Positions 41,568 through 50,456 are shown, counted from the stretch's first letter. The stretch: DNA of 64,000 nt from SFHK01 sp964554795 (GCA_964554795.1 CAZKQB010000009.1:11695-75694); one strand, 5' to 3'. Numbers and translations: made by a program. The notes: generated by a model from the sequence alone, not told the origin.

Positions 41568-42701
41568 ATGAACACCTATCCGAAGACACCCCTTGGCTAC
41601 GCCCGCATGGCATGCGACACCATGATTCGCCGCTACGATGTGAATCGGCTTCCTCCGCAGGAGGGGCTCAATCGTGCCACGTTCAATTACCATCAGGGCG
41701 TGTTCCTTACTGGCATGAACCGCGTGTACGATCTGTGCCATGACGAACGCTATCTGGATTACATACGGCGTTGGGTCGAAGCTGTGCAGGATGAAAACGG
41801 CCGCATCCGCGAATACACCGGCTGGCTTTCGCTGACTACGCTGGATTTTCGCCAGCCCGGAAACGTACTGTGTGATTTGTATGAGAAAACGCACGACGCG
41901 CATCTGCTTGACTTGATCGGGTATCTGACCGAAAGTCTTGCCGACTATCCGAAAAACGAATACGGCGGCTTCTGGCATTTCTTCACTACGCCCGATCAGA
42001 TGTGGCTGGACGGCCTGTATATGGCTGGGCCTTTGCTGGTGAAATATGCGAGCTACACCGGAAAGGAGGAATTCCGCGAGCTGGCGATTCGGCAGATTTT
42101 CCTGATGTACGAGCATATGCGAGATCCCGAATCCGGCCTGCTGCGCCACGGCTGGGATCCCGGCAAACATGCCGGGTGGGCAGATTTCGAAACCGGCCTG
42201 TCACCGGAGGTATGGGGACGTGCCTGCGGCTGGTTTGTACTGGCCATCGCCGACATGCTGGACTACATTCCGCAGGAGCACCCGCGCCGCGGCGAAATCA
42301 TAGACATTCAGCGGGAGCTGATTGCCACGGTGCTGAAGCATCAGTCCGACGAGGGCCGCTGGTATGAGGTTGTGGATAAGTGGAGGGAGCCCGGAAACTG
42401 GCCGGAAAACAGCTGTACCTGCCTGTTTGCTTATTCGATTGCCAAGGGCGTTCGGCAGGGCTATATTGCCTGCGAAGCCTATAAGGCGGCCCGGCGCGCC
42501 TATGACCGCGTGATCGAAACGCTGCTGCCTGCGCAGGAGGGCGAATTCTCGCTCGGCAATGTGTGCGTGGGCACCTGTATTGAGGAAGGCACCTACGATT
42601 ATTATATCCATCGGGATACCGTCGAAAACGATCTGCACGGTATGGGCGCGTTTCTGCTGATGGCCTCCGAAATGGCGCGGCTCGAGGAACAGGAGGGCTG
42701 A
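41568..42701 (+). CDS. GH105 unsaturated rhamnogalacturonyl/glucuronyl hydrolase
   Basis: A 377-residue (alpha/alpha)6-barrel enzyme like Bacillus YteR. The catalytic Asp148 is in MWLDGLYMAGPL, equivalent to Asp143 of YteR. Other family signatures are YGGFWHFF, LRHGWDPGKHAGWADFETG, WGRACGWFVLAIADMLDYI and GRWYEVVDKWREPGNWPENS. It removes the unsaturated uronic acid left at the non-reducing end by polysaccharide lyases. No signal peptide, so it acts on imported oligosaccharides. AGGAGG precedes ATG 41568. The unknown toroid-like gene is immediately upstream, and the ABC importer 2 kb downstream is probably part of the same pathway. Confidence 0.93.
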   Translation: MNTYPKTPLGYARMACDTMIRRYDVNRLPPQEGLNRATFNYHQGVFLTGMNRVYDLCHDERYLDYIRRWVEAVQDENGRIREYTGWLSLTTLDFRQPGNVLCDLYEKTHDAHLLDLIGYLTESLADYPKNEYGGFWHFFTTPDQMWLDGLYMAGPLLVKYASYTGKEEFRELAIRQIFLMYEHMRDPESGLLRHGWDPGKHAGWADFETGLSPEVWGRACGWFVLAIADMLDYIPQEHPRRGEIIDIQRELIATVLKHQSDEGRWYEVVDKWREPGNWPENSCTCLFAYSIAKGVRQGYIACEAYKAARRAYDRVIETLLPAQEGEFSLGNVCVGTCIEEGTYDYYIHRDTVENDLHGMGAFLLMASEMARLEEQEG

Positions 42702-42910
42702 CGGTTTTCCGGGCGGATTGCGTTGGCTGTGGTAAAGAGAGAAATTGTGTTGATTTCGCGGGAAAAGCGCCTCGGGTGTTATCCGTCTTACGCGCTTTCG
42801 TACGGCTGAAATACGCCGTTCACGGTGCAGTCACAAAGAACGGATCAGCTTTTTGCGCGGAGGAAGGTTGCGCGTTCGTCTTCGATAGAAAAATAAATGC
42901 AGGCAAAGCA

Positions 42911-42939
42911 TGGAGCTTGCGGCTGAAATCTGCTATAAT
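42911..42939 (+). promoter_or_regulatory. Extended -10 promoter of the phosphodiesterase gene
   Basis: TGCTATAAT, an extended -10 box, has its TATAAT at 42934-42939; no good -35 is present. The remaining bases of 42702-42973 hold nothing recognisable. Confidence 0.6.
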
Positions 42940-42973
42940 AGATGCATACCTAAGAAAAGGAGCGGACAGAGAA

Positions 42974-43753
42974 ATGGCGAATAAAGTGGTTCTGATTCTG
43001 GTGGACGGCATGCGTCCCGACGCCGTATTGACCTGTGGAAACGAGAAAATGAAGGATCGGATCAAGGAATGCGCGTATACGCTGCATGCGCGCACGGTTA
43101 TGCCGTCGGTTACGCTTCCGTGCCATATGTCGCTGTTCCATTCTGTGGATCCCGACCGTCATGGCATTCTGACCAATACCTACGTTCCGCAGGTGCGACC
43201 CGTTGAGGGACTGTTCGAGCGGCTTGATCTGGCGGGAAAGAAAAATGCGATGTTCTATACGTGGGAGGAGCTGAGAGATCTGGCCCGCATGGATCATCTG
43301 CATCGTCTGGAGATGTACAACCAGCACAAGGAGCTGGATACCGACCGGAAGATCACCACGGCGGCCATCCGGTATATTCATGAAGAGAAGCCGGATTTCC
43401 TGTTTCTGTATCTGGGCGAAACCGATGAGCGCGGCGGACACGATACCGGCTGGATGAGCGAGACCTATATGAAGGTCGTAAGCAACGCGCTGGATCAGGT
43501 AGAGCGCGTGTACAATGAAATTCCCGCCGAGTACGATGTAATTCTTGTTGCCGACCACGGTGGACATGACCGCAGCCATGGCACCGAACGGCCTGAGGAT
43601 ATGACGATCCCGATGATCTGTCGCGGCCCGCATTTTGAGGCCGGGCGCGATCTGGGCAAACGATCCATCAAGGATATCGCTCCCACGATTGCCGAGCTGC
43701 TCGGCGCAGCTCCTGCGCGAGAGTGGGAAGGCCATTCGTTCCTTGGAAAGTAA
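42974..43753 (+). CDS. Alkaline phosphatase superfamily phosphodiesterase
   Basis: A 259-residue enzyme of the nucleotide pyrophosphatase/phosphodiesterase type. The two-metal site is visible: Asp11 in LILVDGMRPD, nucleophile Thr47 in MPSVTLPCHMS, Asp and His in GETDERGGHDTGW, and Asp-His-His in LVADHGGHDRSHG. It hydrolyses phosphodiesters or phosphonate-like esters; the natural substrate is unknown. It has no signal peptide, so it is cytoplasmic. AAAAGGAG lies 11 bases before the ATG, and a longer upstream reading has no family similarity. It ends at a bidirectional terminator. Confidence 0.88.
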   Translation: MANKVVLILVDGMRPDAVLTCGNEKMKDRIKECAYTLHARTVMPSVTLPCHMSLFHSVDPDRHGILTNTYVPQVRPVEGLFERLDLAGKKNAMFYTWEELRDLARMDHLHRLEMYNQHKELDTDRKITTAAIRYIHEEKPDFLFLYLGETDERGGHDTGWMSETYMKVVSNALDQVERVYNEIPAEYDVILVADHGGHDRSHGTERPEDMTIPMICRGPHFEAGRDLGKRSIKDIAPTIAELLGAAPAREWEGHSFLGK

Positions 43754-43760
43754 GCGTGCA

Positions 43761-43804
43761 TAAGAAAACGGACGGAGGAGACAATCTCTTCCGTTCGTTT
43801 TCTT
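43761..43804. terminator. Bidirectional terminator
   Basis: AAGAAAACGGACGGA pairs with TTCCGTTCGTTTTCTT (one mismatch); inner GAGA with TCTC. It separates convergent genes and gives T-rich ends on both strands. Confidence 0.85.
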
Positions 43805-43810
43805 ATACGA

Positions 43811-44815
43811 CTACGCCATGGTTTTCAACTGCTCCTTTGAGACCGCGTGGCGAAGGGGAAGCCCCGCGAGCCAGCGATCGAGCTCCTCCAGAAGCAGATC
43901 GTCGTAGGCAAGCACCTCCAGACGACCGACGCCTGCGATGTGCGGAGTCAGCGTCAAATTCGGAAGTGTCCAGAACTCGTGCTCCGGCGCAAGAGGCTCG
44001 TCTCGCGTAACGTCCAGAAGCGCCCAACGCGTCGGCGCCTCGCGCAGTGCCCGCGCCAGATCAGCCTCTACTACCTGTGCGCCGCGTCCGGTGTTGATGA
44101 AGGCTGCGTCTGGCTTCATGCGGGAAAACAGCGAATAGTTCAGCATATCCACGGTCTGCGGGTTGTTAGCAAGGTGGTTGGAAATGACGTCGCTTTCAGC
44201 GAACAGCGTTTCAAGGCTCACCCTTTTCGCCTTCAGCTCGGCTGCACGCGCGTTGCTGATGAAGGGATCGAATACCAAAATTTCGAACGGGTATGCGTTC
44301 AGCTGCTGAATTACGCGCGAGCCAATTGCGCCAGCACCGATGATGCCGATTTTCGTTCCGTAGTTGCCTGGGCATTGGAACTGACTGTAGGCCTTGCCTT
44401 TGTCAAATTGGCCGTCCCGGTACAGGCTTGCGGAGCGATAAAAGCCCTTGTTCAGGTGGTAGATGGCAGCGACGGTGTACTGCGTCACGAAGTCGGCCAT
44501 GGCCTGCGCAGCGGTGACGATCGTTACGCCCGCGTCCAGATAGCCCTCGGCAAAATAGCGCACCGATGCGGCTGAATACAGGATCAGCCGTAGCCGCGGG
44601 AAGAATTCACGAACCTGTACTTTCGTCAGCGCGGGCATTCCCCACGTGGACAGGATGACCTCTACCTCGGCTAACTGCGCGCGTTTTTTATTCAGTTCGC
44701 TGAGAAGCACGGGCTCTGCGAGAAGCTCCAGACGCTTTTCAAATTCGTTGCGTCGTCCGTCAAATACAAAGCGTAGCCGATTTTCGGGATTGGAGGTGAA
44801 ATAACAGGCTTTCAT
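43811..44815 (-). CDS. D-isomer-specific 2-hydroxyacid dehydrogenase
   Basis: A 334-residue NAD(P)-dependent enzyme. The Rossmann motif is IGIIGAGAIGSRVIQQL (about residues 154-170), followed by AFINTGRGAQVVEADL and a C-terminal LTPHIAGVGR with the catalytic His. The N-terminal half has only weak similarity to characterised members. It begins 6 bp after the permease gene at 44822 on the same strand, so it is the last gene of the ABC importer operon, perhaps acting on an oxidised sugar acid. AAAGGATGA precedes the ATG. Confidence 0.87.
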   Translation of the reverse strand: MKACYFTSNPENRLRFVFDGRRNEFEKRLELLAEPVLLSELNKKRAQLAEVEVILSTWGMPALTKVQVREFFPRLRLILYSAASVRYFAEGYLDAGVTIVTAAQAMADFVTQYTVAAIYHLNKGFYRSASLYRDGQFDKGKAYSQFQCPGNYGTKIGIIGAGAIGSRVIQQLNAYPFEILVFDPFISNARAAELKAKRVSLETLFAESDVISNHLANNPQTVDMLNYSLFSRMKPDAAFINTGRGAQVVEADLARALREAPTRWALLDVTRDEPLAPEHEFWTLPNLTLTPHIAGVGRLEVLAYDDLLLEELDRWLAGLPLRHAVSKEQLKTMA

Positions 44816-44821
44816 GACGAA

Positions 44822-45727
44822 TCATCCTTTCACCGACCCGATCATGACGCCCTTCACGAAGAAGCGCTGCAGGAACGGGTACAAAAGCATGATGGGAGCG
44901 GTGGAAATAACGATCAGCGCGTATTTGATGACCGTCGCGGCGGCAATTTCACTGCCTGCGTCCATGCCGCTTGCCATTTCAGAGTCTTCTCCCAGAATCA
45001 GCACCTGCCTGAGCACCAACTGTAGCGGGAAGCGGCTGGGAGACTGAATATACAGCGAGGCATTGAACCATGCATTCCAGTGCCCAACAGCGTAGTACAG
45101 CATCAATACTGCGGAGGTTGCGCCCGTCAGCGGCACGACGACATGCAGGATGCGCTGAAAATGCGAGGCACCGTCCAGCTTTGCGGCCTCCATCAGCGCG
45201 TCCGGCAGCGCGCCGATGGCGCTGCGCATGATCAGCATGTTGTAGGTGCTGATGGCGCCGGGAAGAATCAGCGCCCAGAGCGTGTTCATCAGGTGCAGCG
45301 ACTTGATGTTCAGGTAACCGGGTACGATGCCGCCGCTGAAGTACATGGTGAACAGAATCAGGTAGGCAATCGGCTTTTTGAGCAGACTGTTTTTCAGGGA
45401 CAGCAGATATGCGCCCAGCACCGTAAGCACCATGTTGAATGCGAGACCCACGACCACGATGAATAGCGTGTTTCCAAACCCGCTGAGCAGCAAGCTGTGT
45501 CGAAATACCATGCGGTAGGAGGTTAGCGAAAGCGGGAAGTGCGGCAGCCACATAAGGCCGTAGTTGGCAACCATTTTTGTCGGGTCGCTAATGGAGGCGA
45601 TGATGACGAAGTATACGGGATATGCAGTCAGAAACAGAATCAAGAGGAGCAGGACCGTATTGAAGACGGAGAATACCCGATAACCCGTTCCCTCATCCAG
45701 ACAGGAGTTTTTGCGTCTTGCAGCCAT
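44822..45727 (-). CDS. Carbohydrate ABC transporter permease (LplC/YtcP type)
   Basis: A 301-residue membrane protein with six helices. The EAA loop that contacts the ATPase is recognisable as LMEAAKLDGASHFQRILHVVVP (about residues 190-211). Other hallmarks are FLTAYPVYFVIIASISDP near the N terminus and LLYPFLQRFFVKGVMIGSVKG at the C terminus, which is characteristic of this oligosaccharide family. It pairs with the permease at 45744. GGGAGG lies 8 bases before the ATG. No ATPase gene is present, so a shared MsmX-like ATPase encoded elsewhere is expected. Confidence 0.94.
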   Translation of the reverse strand: MAARRKNSCLDEGTGYRVFSVFNTVLLLLILFLTAYPVYFVIIASISDPTKMVANYGLMWLPHFPLSLTSYRMVFRHSLLLSGFGNTLFIVVVGLAFNMVLTVLGAYLLSLKNSLLKKPIAYLILFTMYFSGGIVPGYLNIKSLHLMNTLWALILPGAISTYNMLIMRSAIGALPDALMEAAKLDGASHFQRILHVVVPLTGATSAVLMLYYAVGHWNAWFNASLYIQSPSRFPLQLVLRQVLILGEDSEMASGMDAGSEIAAATVIKYALIVISTAPIMLLYPFLQRFFVKGVMIGSVKG

Positions 45728-45743
45728 GCTGTTTTCCTCCCTT

Positions 45744-46688
45744 CTACCAGAGACCTATGCCCGAGAGTCGGTTGCTGAGCGCATTGGCGGATATGACCAG
45801 AACGAAGTTGATGACAGAATTGAAAAGACCGATGGCTGTGCCGAAGCTCCAGTCGCCCTGCACAAGGCCACGGCGGTATACATAGCTGGAAATAACGTCC
45901 GCCGTGTCGTACACGCGCTCGTTGTAAAGCAGAATGATCTTCTCGTGACCTACGCTCATGAGATTGCCGATGCGCAGAATCAGTAGCATGACAACGGTGC
46001 TCAGAATGCCAGGCAGGGTGATGTGCAGCGTCTGCTGGAAGCGTCCCGCGCCGTCCACGCGCGCTGCCTCATACAGCTGCATGTCGATGGAGGTCAGCGC
46101 TGCGATATAGATGATGCAATCCCAGCCGAGGTTCTGCCAGATGCCGGAAATTACGTAGATGGGAACGAACATGCTCTTTTCGTTTAGAAGGTTCCCGCCA
46201 AGACCGTTGTAGCCGAAAAAGGACATGATCTGCACGATAAACGAGTTTCCGTCGGTAAACAGGCGCACCATGGAGCACACGACTACCATGGAAATAAAGT
46301 GGGGCATGTAGGAAATCGTCTGCACCGTTTTACGGAAGCGGTCATTCTTTACCTCGTTGATCAGAAGCGCGAAGAGAATCGGAAGGGGAAACGCGAAGAT
46401 CAGCGAGGAAATGCTGATGACCAGCGTGTTTTTCACCAGACGCAGGAAATAATAGGAGCTAAAGAATTCGGAAAAATAGCGAACGCCGATCCATTTGCTG
46501 CCCCATATGCCCTTGCTGGAGGAAAAATCCTTAAATGCGATCACGGCGCCAACCATAGGCTTATAATGGAACAAGAGGTAATATACGAGCACGGCAAGCG
46601 CCAGAAGGTAGGCACCGCCATTTTCAATCCAGTCCTTTTTCAGCCGCACCGTGATGCCCCGGGTACTGTCTTTTGGGTATCTGCTCAT
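45744..46688 (-). CDS. Carbohydrate ABC transporter permease (LplB/YteP type)
   Basis: A 314-residue permease with six helices. Signature parts are LLALAVLVYYLLFHYKPMVG, FKDFSSSKGIWGSKW, the EAA-loop segment LYEAARVDGAGRFQQTLHITLPG and the C-terminal FVLVISANALSNRLSGIGLW. It is the partner of the permease at 44822, 16 bp downstream. The start MSRYPKDS at 46688 fits the family; the longer reading runs into hairpin DNA. YteP-type systems import pectin-derived unsaturated oligosaccharides in Bacillus, consistent with the GH105 gene nearby. Confidence 0.93.
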   Translation of the reverse strand: MSRYPKDSTRGITVRLKKDWIENGGAYLLALAVLVYYLLFHYKPMVGAVIAFKDFSSSKGIWGSKWIGVRYFSEFFSSYYFLRLVKNTLVISISSLIFAFPLPILFALLINEVKNDRFRKTVQTISYMPHFISMVVVCSMVRLFTDGNSFIVQIMSFFGYNGLGGNLLNEKSMFVPIYVISGIWQNLGWDCIIYIAALTSIDMQLYEAARVDGAGRFQQTLHITLPGILSTVVMLLILRIGNLMSVGHEKIILLYNERVYDTADVISSYVYRRGLVQGDWSFGTAIGLFNSVINFVLVISANALSNRLSGIGLW

Positions 46689-46735
46689 ATCGTTTCCATA
46701 CCGTTGCGGTTGCCGGTAGCATGAAAAATGAAAAT

Positions 46736-46765
46736 GAAAAATGCACCGCTCGATTTGCATTTTTC
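46736..46765 (-). terminator. Second hairpin upstream of the permeases
   Basis: GAAAAATGCA (46736-46745) and TGCATTTTTC (46756-46765) form a perfect 10-bp stem; the minus strand then continues ATTTTCATTTTTC. Confidence 0.7.
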
Positions 46766-46787
46766 AGAGTACGTGCGAAAAGCGCGT

Positions 46788-46813
46788 TGTGGGCGGAGCA
46801 AGCTCCGCCCACA
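46788..46813 (-). terminator. GC-rich hairpin after the binding-protein gene
   Basis: TGTGGGCGGAGC and GCTCCGCCCACA are perfect 12-base complements around AA, 20 bases after the binding-protein stop. A run of T does not follow, so it probably protects the binding-protein mRNA from 3' decay and lowers permease expression. Confidence 0.75.
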
Positions 46814-46833
46814 GCAGACAGAAGGAAAAGAGA

Positions 46834-48393
46834 TTATTCGAAGTAGGGATCGATGGATGCCTGCATGATTTCGATGTAGCGATCCATGCCCAACTGGCTG
46901 AGACCGTCGATGTAGGCGTCGAAGTTGTCAAGGGATTCGGTGCCGGAGATGAAGTTTGCGATATGCTCCTTCAGGTAGGTCTGCAGCTCCGTCCAGATGC
47001 GGGTGTATTCTGCCTGCATGTCAGAGGGAATGCTGCTGTAGGAGATCATGTAGTCGTTATACTGGCTGTCCGCCCAGATTTCGCAGGCGTCGCGCTGCTC
47101 CTGCATCGGGAAGCGGTTCTCGGAGAACTCGCGGCGATGGATGCAGCTCCAGTTGACCAGACCATAGGAACGGGCGATGGGGTCGATGGCGAAGCCGTCG
47201 GGATTATGCGCCATGAAGTCGGTTAGCACGACCTTGCCGTCGGCGTCGTAGTTGTACGTTACGCCCTCAATGCCGTAGTTGGCCAGATCCATGCCCTTGG
47301 GGGAATACAGATAGTCGAAGAAACGACAGGCCGCCTCGACATCCTTGCAGGCCTTGGTGATGAAGCACCAGTTGCCGTTGTTGGTGATGGTGGTTGCATA
47401 GCTCATGTAGGCCTTTTCGCCTTCATTCGCCGTCAGCGACGGAATGGCGATCAGCTGGAAGCCCTCTTCCGTGGCGGCGTTGGTAATCACCTGGAAGCGG
47501 GAAACCATAGCAGAAATGGCAGCGCTGGTTCCATTGGACATGGCGGCAACGGCGGTGGCGTTGTCGGTCACGGCGAAGTTCGGGTCGAACAGGCCGTCCG
47601 CATACAGCTGATGCATGTACTCGAGGTAGTCCTTGAATTCTGGCTCATAGGCGCCGAAGTGGAACTCGCCGTTCACCTGGTAATTCGATGCGCAGGGCAG
47701 ACCGAATGCGGAGGAGAAGTAGCCGTAGTTCCAAATGAACTCGTTCATGTTGTTCGCAGACATCAGAGGAGTCTCCACGCCCAGTTCACTTTTGCAGCGG
47801 GACAGATACTCGGTGAAGTCATCCAGCGTCGTAATGGATTCAATGTCCAGCTTGTCCATAAAATCCTTGCGGACGATGAGGCCGGCGAAGTTGCGGAACG
47901 GAGAATCGGAGGGATAGAAGTTGCCGGCAAAGGCGATATGGGACAGCTTGCCATCGAGGTCGACCAGCGCGGATTTCATGCTGGCCTCGTCTCCGGACAG
48001 AAACGCCCAGTAGTTCGGCGCGTACTCGGGCAGAAGCTCATCCAGCTTCACGGCGACGCCGTCCTCGATCATGCCGGAAAAGCCCTTGCTGTAGAAGCCC
48101 TTATCGGCGCGGATCATGTCCGGAAGATCGCCGCTGGAGAGCAGAAGCAGAAGCGCGCTCGCGTCAACGGCCTCCGTTACTTTCACGTTGACGCCCGTGG
48201 CTTCCTGCCATGCCTTGAAGCCGGGAGTGTCATTGTAGCTGCTGTAGCCAAAAAGAGAAATGTCGGCATCGACGGTCGTCCACAGATTCAGGGTGGGTCT
48301 GTCCTGCATGGGGTAAATGTCTTCGGCAATGGCTGCAAAGGCTGACAGAGCCAGCAGCAGCGCAATGGTCAAGGAGAGGACTCGACGTGTCAT
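46834..48393 (-). CDS. Extracellular sugar-binding protein of an ABC importer
   Basis: A 519-residue exported protein. The signal peptide RVLSLTIALLLALSAFAAIA ends in AxA and is not a lipobox, because no cysteine follows. The mature part has the binding-protein pattern LNLWTTVDADIS, DMIRADKGFYSKGFSGM and YMSYATTITNNGNWCFITK, and family-typical DYLYSPKGMDLANYGIEGV. It delivers oligosaccharides to the two permeases encoded downstream. The start at 48393 is fixed by the signal peptide; AAAGGAAATGA lies about 10 bases upstream. Without lipid attachment it must be held by the membrane complex or cell wall. Confidence 0.94.
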   Translation of the reverse strand: MTRRVLSLTIALLLALSAFAAIAEDIYPMQDRPTLNLWTTVDADISLFGYSSYNDTPGFKAWQEATGVNVKVTEAVDASALLLLLSSGDLPDMIRADKGFYSKGFSGMIEDGVAVKLDELLPEYAPNYWAFLSGDEASMKSALVDLDGKLSHIAFAGNFYPSDSPFRNFAGLIVRKDFMDKLDIESITTLDDFTEYLSRCKSELGVETPLMSANNMNEFIWNYGYFSSAFGLPCASNYQVNGEFHFGAYEPEFKDYLEYMHQLYADGLFDPNFAVTDNATAVAAMSNGTSAAISAMVSRFQVITNAATEEGFQLIAIPSLTANEGEKAYMSYATTITNNGNWCFITKACKDVEAACRFFDYLYSPKGMDLANYGIEGVTYNYDADGKVVLTDFMAHNPDGFAIDPIARSYGLVNWSCIHRREFSENRFPMQEQRDACEIWADSQYNDYMISYSSIPSDMQAEYTRIWTELQTYLKEHIANFISGTESLDNFDAYIDGLSQLGMDRYIEIMQASIDPYFE

Positions 48394-48435
48394 GGGCAAA
48401 TCATTTCCTTTCGTTAAATTACACTGGATTAACGA

Positions 48436-48466
48436 TGCAACCAAATACATCATATGATTGGTTGCA
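48436..48466. promoter_or_regulatory. Inverted repeat in the binding-protein leader
   Basis: TGCAACCAA (48436-48444) and TTGGTTGCA (48458-48466) are perfect 9-bp complements in the 5' leader, 20-50 bases downstream of the -10 box. It may be an operator or an mRNA hairpin. Confidence 0.6.
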
Positions 48467-48486
48467 AGTTGTCCGTGCTGACAATA

Positions 48487-48515
48487 ATTCTACGAAAGAA
48501 AAAACGACGTGTCAA
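48487..48515 (-). promoter_or_regulatory. Promoter of the ABC importer operon
   Basis: Minus strand: TTGACA, 17-base spacer, TAGAAT, giving a leader of about 90 bases. Confidence 0.75.
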
Positions 48516-48593
48516 CGACCTTCTGCGGCTATTTCCAGATATTTCGAGTGAGTTAGTTTTGAAAAGTATAATTCATACTCAGATATGTGCAAT

Positions 48594-49394
48594 TCATGAT
48601 TTGGCATGCTTTTTCCGGTATTCGCCGGGCGTACGGCCTGTATTTTTTTTGAAAACTCGGCTGAAGTAATACTCATTCTGAAACCCGGAAAGCATTGCGA
48701 TGTCTCGCAGCGGAGAATCGGTATAGCAGATCAGCTGCTTGGCGTATTCGATTCGGGCCTTGATGATATCCTGCTTGAGTGACAGACCATAGCGCTCGCG
48801 GTACAGGATGTTGAGCCACGTGGTGCTCAGGTGCAGATCGTCCGCGATCTTTTCAACCGTCCACGGGTGTGTGACGTCGTTATAGATATTGAAATGCAGC
48901 GTGGCGATTTCGTCGTAGTGCCGGGAGTAGGCGGCGTTTTGCGCGTTCGGAGACATACGTATCCCGCGAGAAAGGTAGATCATCATTTGCCGGAAAATCA
49001 GGCTTTCCAGCTCAGTATCCGCTTTTTCAGGGCGGATTTTCTCGGAATACATCATTACAAACAGCTCGGTAAGGCTGTTTGGAGCGTCCGGATGATATAC
49101 GCGATTGGCACGAATATTGTATTGGTCCAGAATCGATTGAACGTCATCACCCTCCAGAAACATCCAATTGTTGCGCATGATTGCATTCTCGTTGTGCGCG
49201 TTTAGAATTCTGGGCGTTCTTGGCAGATAAAGGACGCAGTCGTTTACTTCCACACGCCGGATGCCGCTCTCCGTGCTTATGATCGCCGGTGTGAGCATTT
49301 GCATAAATACATAGCTCGGTGTTCTGTCCGAAATACGCCGCTTTTCGCCGGGAAAGTGGTTTGTACCAAGCCCCATGGTGATCAGGTGAAACAT
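48594..49394 (-). CDS. AraC-family transcriptional regulator
   Basis: A 266-residue cytoplasmic regulator. The N-terminal 165 residues are a cupin-like sensor (NDCVLYLPRTPRILNA). The C-terminal AraC domain has two helix-turn-helices, WTVEKIADDLHLSTTWLNIL and IAMLSGFQNEYYFSRVFKK, and ends with GRTPGEYRKKHAKS. It lies immediately upstream of the binding-protein gene in the same direction, so it probably activates the importer operon in response to a sugar. ATG 49394 is chosen for the GGAGG about eight bases upstream. Its own promoter is at 49453-49481. Confidence 0.92.
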   Translation of the reverse strand: MFHLITMGLGTNHFPGEKRRISDRTPSYVFMQMLTPAIISTESGIRRVEVNDCVLYLPRTPRILNAHNENAIMRNNWMFLEGDDVQSILDQYNIRANRVYHPDAPNSLTELFVMMYSEKIRPEKADTELESLIFRQMMIYLSRGIRMSPNAQNAAYSRHYDEIATLHFNIYNDVTHPWTVEKIADDLHLSTTWLNILYRERYGLSLKQDIIKARIEYAKQLICYTDSPLRDIAMLSGFQNEYYFSRVFKKNTGRTPGEYRKKHAKS

Positions 49395-49452
49395 ACCTTG
49401 CACCTCCGTCTGAGGATCGTTCGCCGCGCGCGGCAGAAGCTGTCTGGTGCTT

Positions 49453-49481
49453 ATTATACCGATAGCGAAACGTGCCTGCAA
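49453..49481 (-). promoter_or_regulatory. Promoter of the AraC-family gene
   Basis: Minus strand: TTGCAG, 17-base spacer, TATAAT. Confidence 0.75.
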
Positions 49482-49562
49482 GTGCTCGGCGCATCTTCTC
49501 CGTTTTTGATAGCAAAACAGCTGAAAACTTGCGAAAATTATAAAAAAATGTTGAAACGTGCA

Positions 49563-49591
49563 TTGCTTCTTCCGCGAAGATCGGTTATGAT
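49563..49591 (+). promoter_or_regulatory. Promoter of the sugar isomerase gene
   Basis: TTGCTT (49563-49568), 17-base spacer, TATGAT (49586-49591), 36 bases before the ATG. Confidence 0.7.
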
Positions 49592-49627
49592 GAAAATGAT
49601 TTTGAAAAAGAAAGGGGCCTGTTTTTA

Positions 49628-50440
49628 ATGAAGCTTTCGTTTACTACGCTCGGCTGCCCGGATTGGAGCTTTGAGAGGATTTTGGATGAAGCGCAGAGGA
49701 TGGGCTTTCCCGCCATAGAGATACGCGGCGTTGAGGGCAAAATGCTCGCTGACGAAATTGAGTTTTTTAAGCCCGGCCGCCAGCAGGACACCAAGCGTAT
49801 GCTGAAGGCGCATGGACTGGCAATGTGTGCGTTCGGCTCCTCCATCAATTTTCATGACCCAGAGAAGCTTTCCACCATGTTGGAGGAGGGACGCCGGGCA
49901 ATCGACGTTTGCCAGAGCATGGGCATTCCACATATTCGCGTGTTCGGCGACAGAATCCCCGAGGGACGCACCGTCGACGAGGCTGCGCAGCTGGCGGCGG
50001 ATGGCATCCGGCAGCTCTGCGCCTATGCGGACGGCACAAATGTGGACATTCTGCTGGAGGTGCACGGCAACTTCAACACCATCGAGGTGATGAAGAGCCT
50101 GATCGAAAAGGTGGATGATCCGCATTTCGGTATTCTGTGGGATATTGAGCACAGCGATAAGATCTATGGCGACAATTTCCTGCCGTTCTATGAAACGGTA
50201 AAGCCGCGTCTCCGCCACGTGCACGTGAAGGATCACGTTCGTATGCCCGATGGCACGTTTGCACTCTGCCACGTAGGCGACGGAGATATCCCGATTGCTG
50301 CCATCGTGAAAAAGCTGACGGAGGACGGCTTCGACGGATACTGCTCCCTCGAGTGGGAAAAGAAATGGCATCCGGAACTGCCTGACTGCGATACGGAGTT
50401 CCCGTTCTACCATGATTTCATGAAGAATTGCCTGAAGTAA
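49628..50440 (+). CDS. Sugar phosphate isomerase/epimerase
   Basis: A 270-residue TIM-barrel protein of the xylose-isomerase-like superfamily. It starts LSFTTLGCPDWSFERIL and shows the metal-ligand strands ILLEVHGNFN, FGILWDIEHSD, RHVHVKDH and YCSLEWEKKWHPE. The last is a family end motif. It probably isomerises or epimerises a sugar derived from the glycan cluster. AAAGGGG lies upstream of the ATG. It is divergent from the AraC gene and ends at a strong bidirectional terminator. Confidence 0.87.
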   Translation: MKLSFTTLGCPDWSFERILDEAQRMGFPAIEIRGVEGKMLADEIEFFKPGRQQDTKRMLKAHGLAMCAFGSSINFHDPEKLSTMLEEGRRAIDVCQSMGIPHIRVFGDRIPEGRTVDEAAQLAADGIRQLCAYADGTNVDILLEVHGNFNTIEVMKSLIEKVDDPHFGILWDIEHSDKIYGDNFLPFYETVKPRLRHVHVKDHVRMPDGTFALCHVGDGDIPIAAIVKKLTEDGFDGYCSLEWEKKWHPELPDCDTEFPFYHDFMKNCLK

Positions 50441-50456
50441 AAGGCATCCTGTTTCA

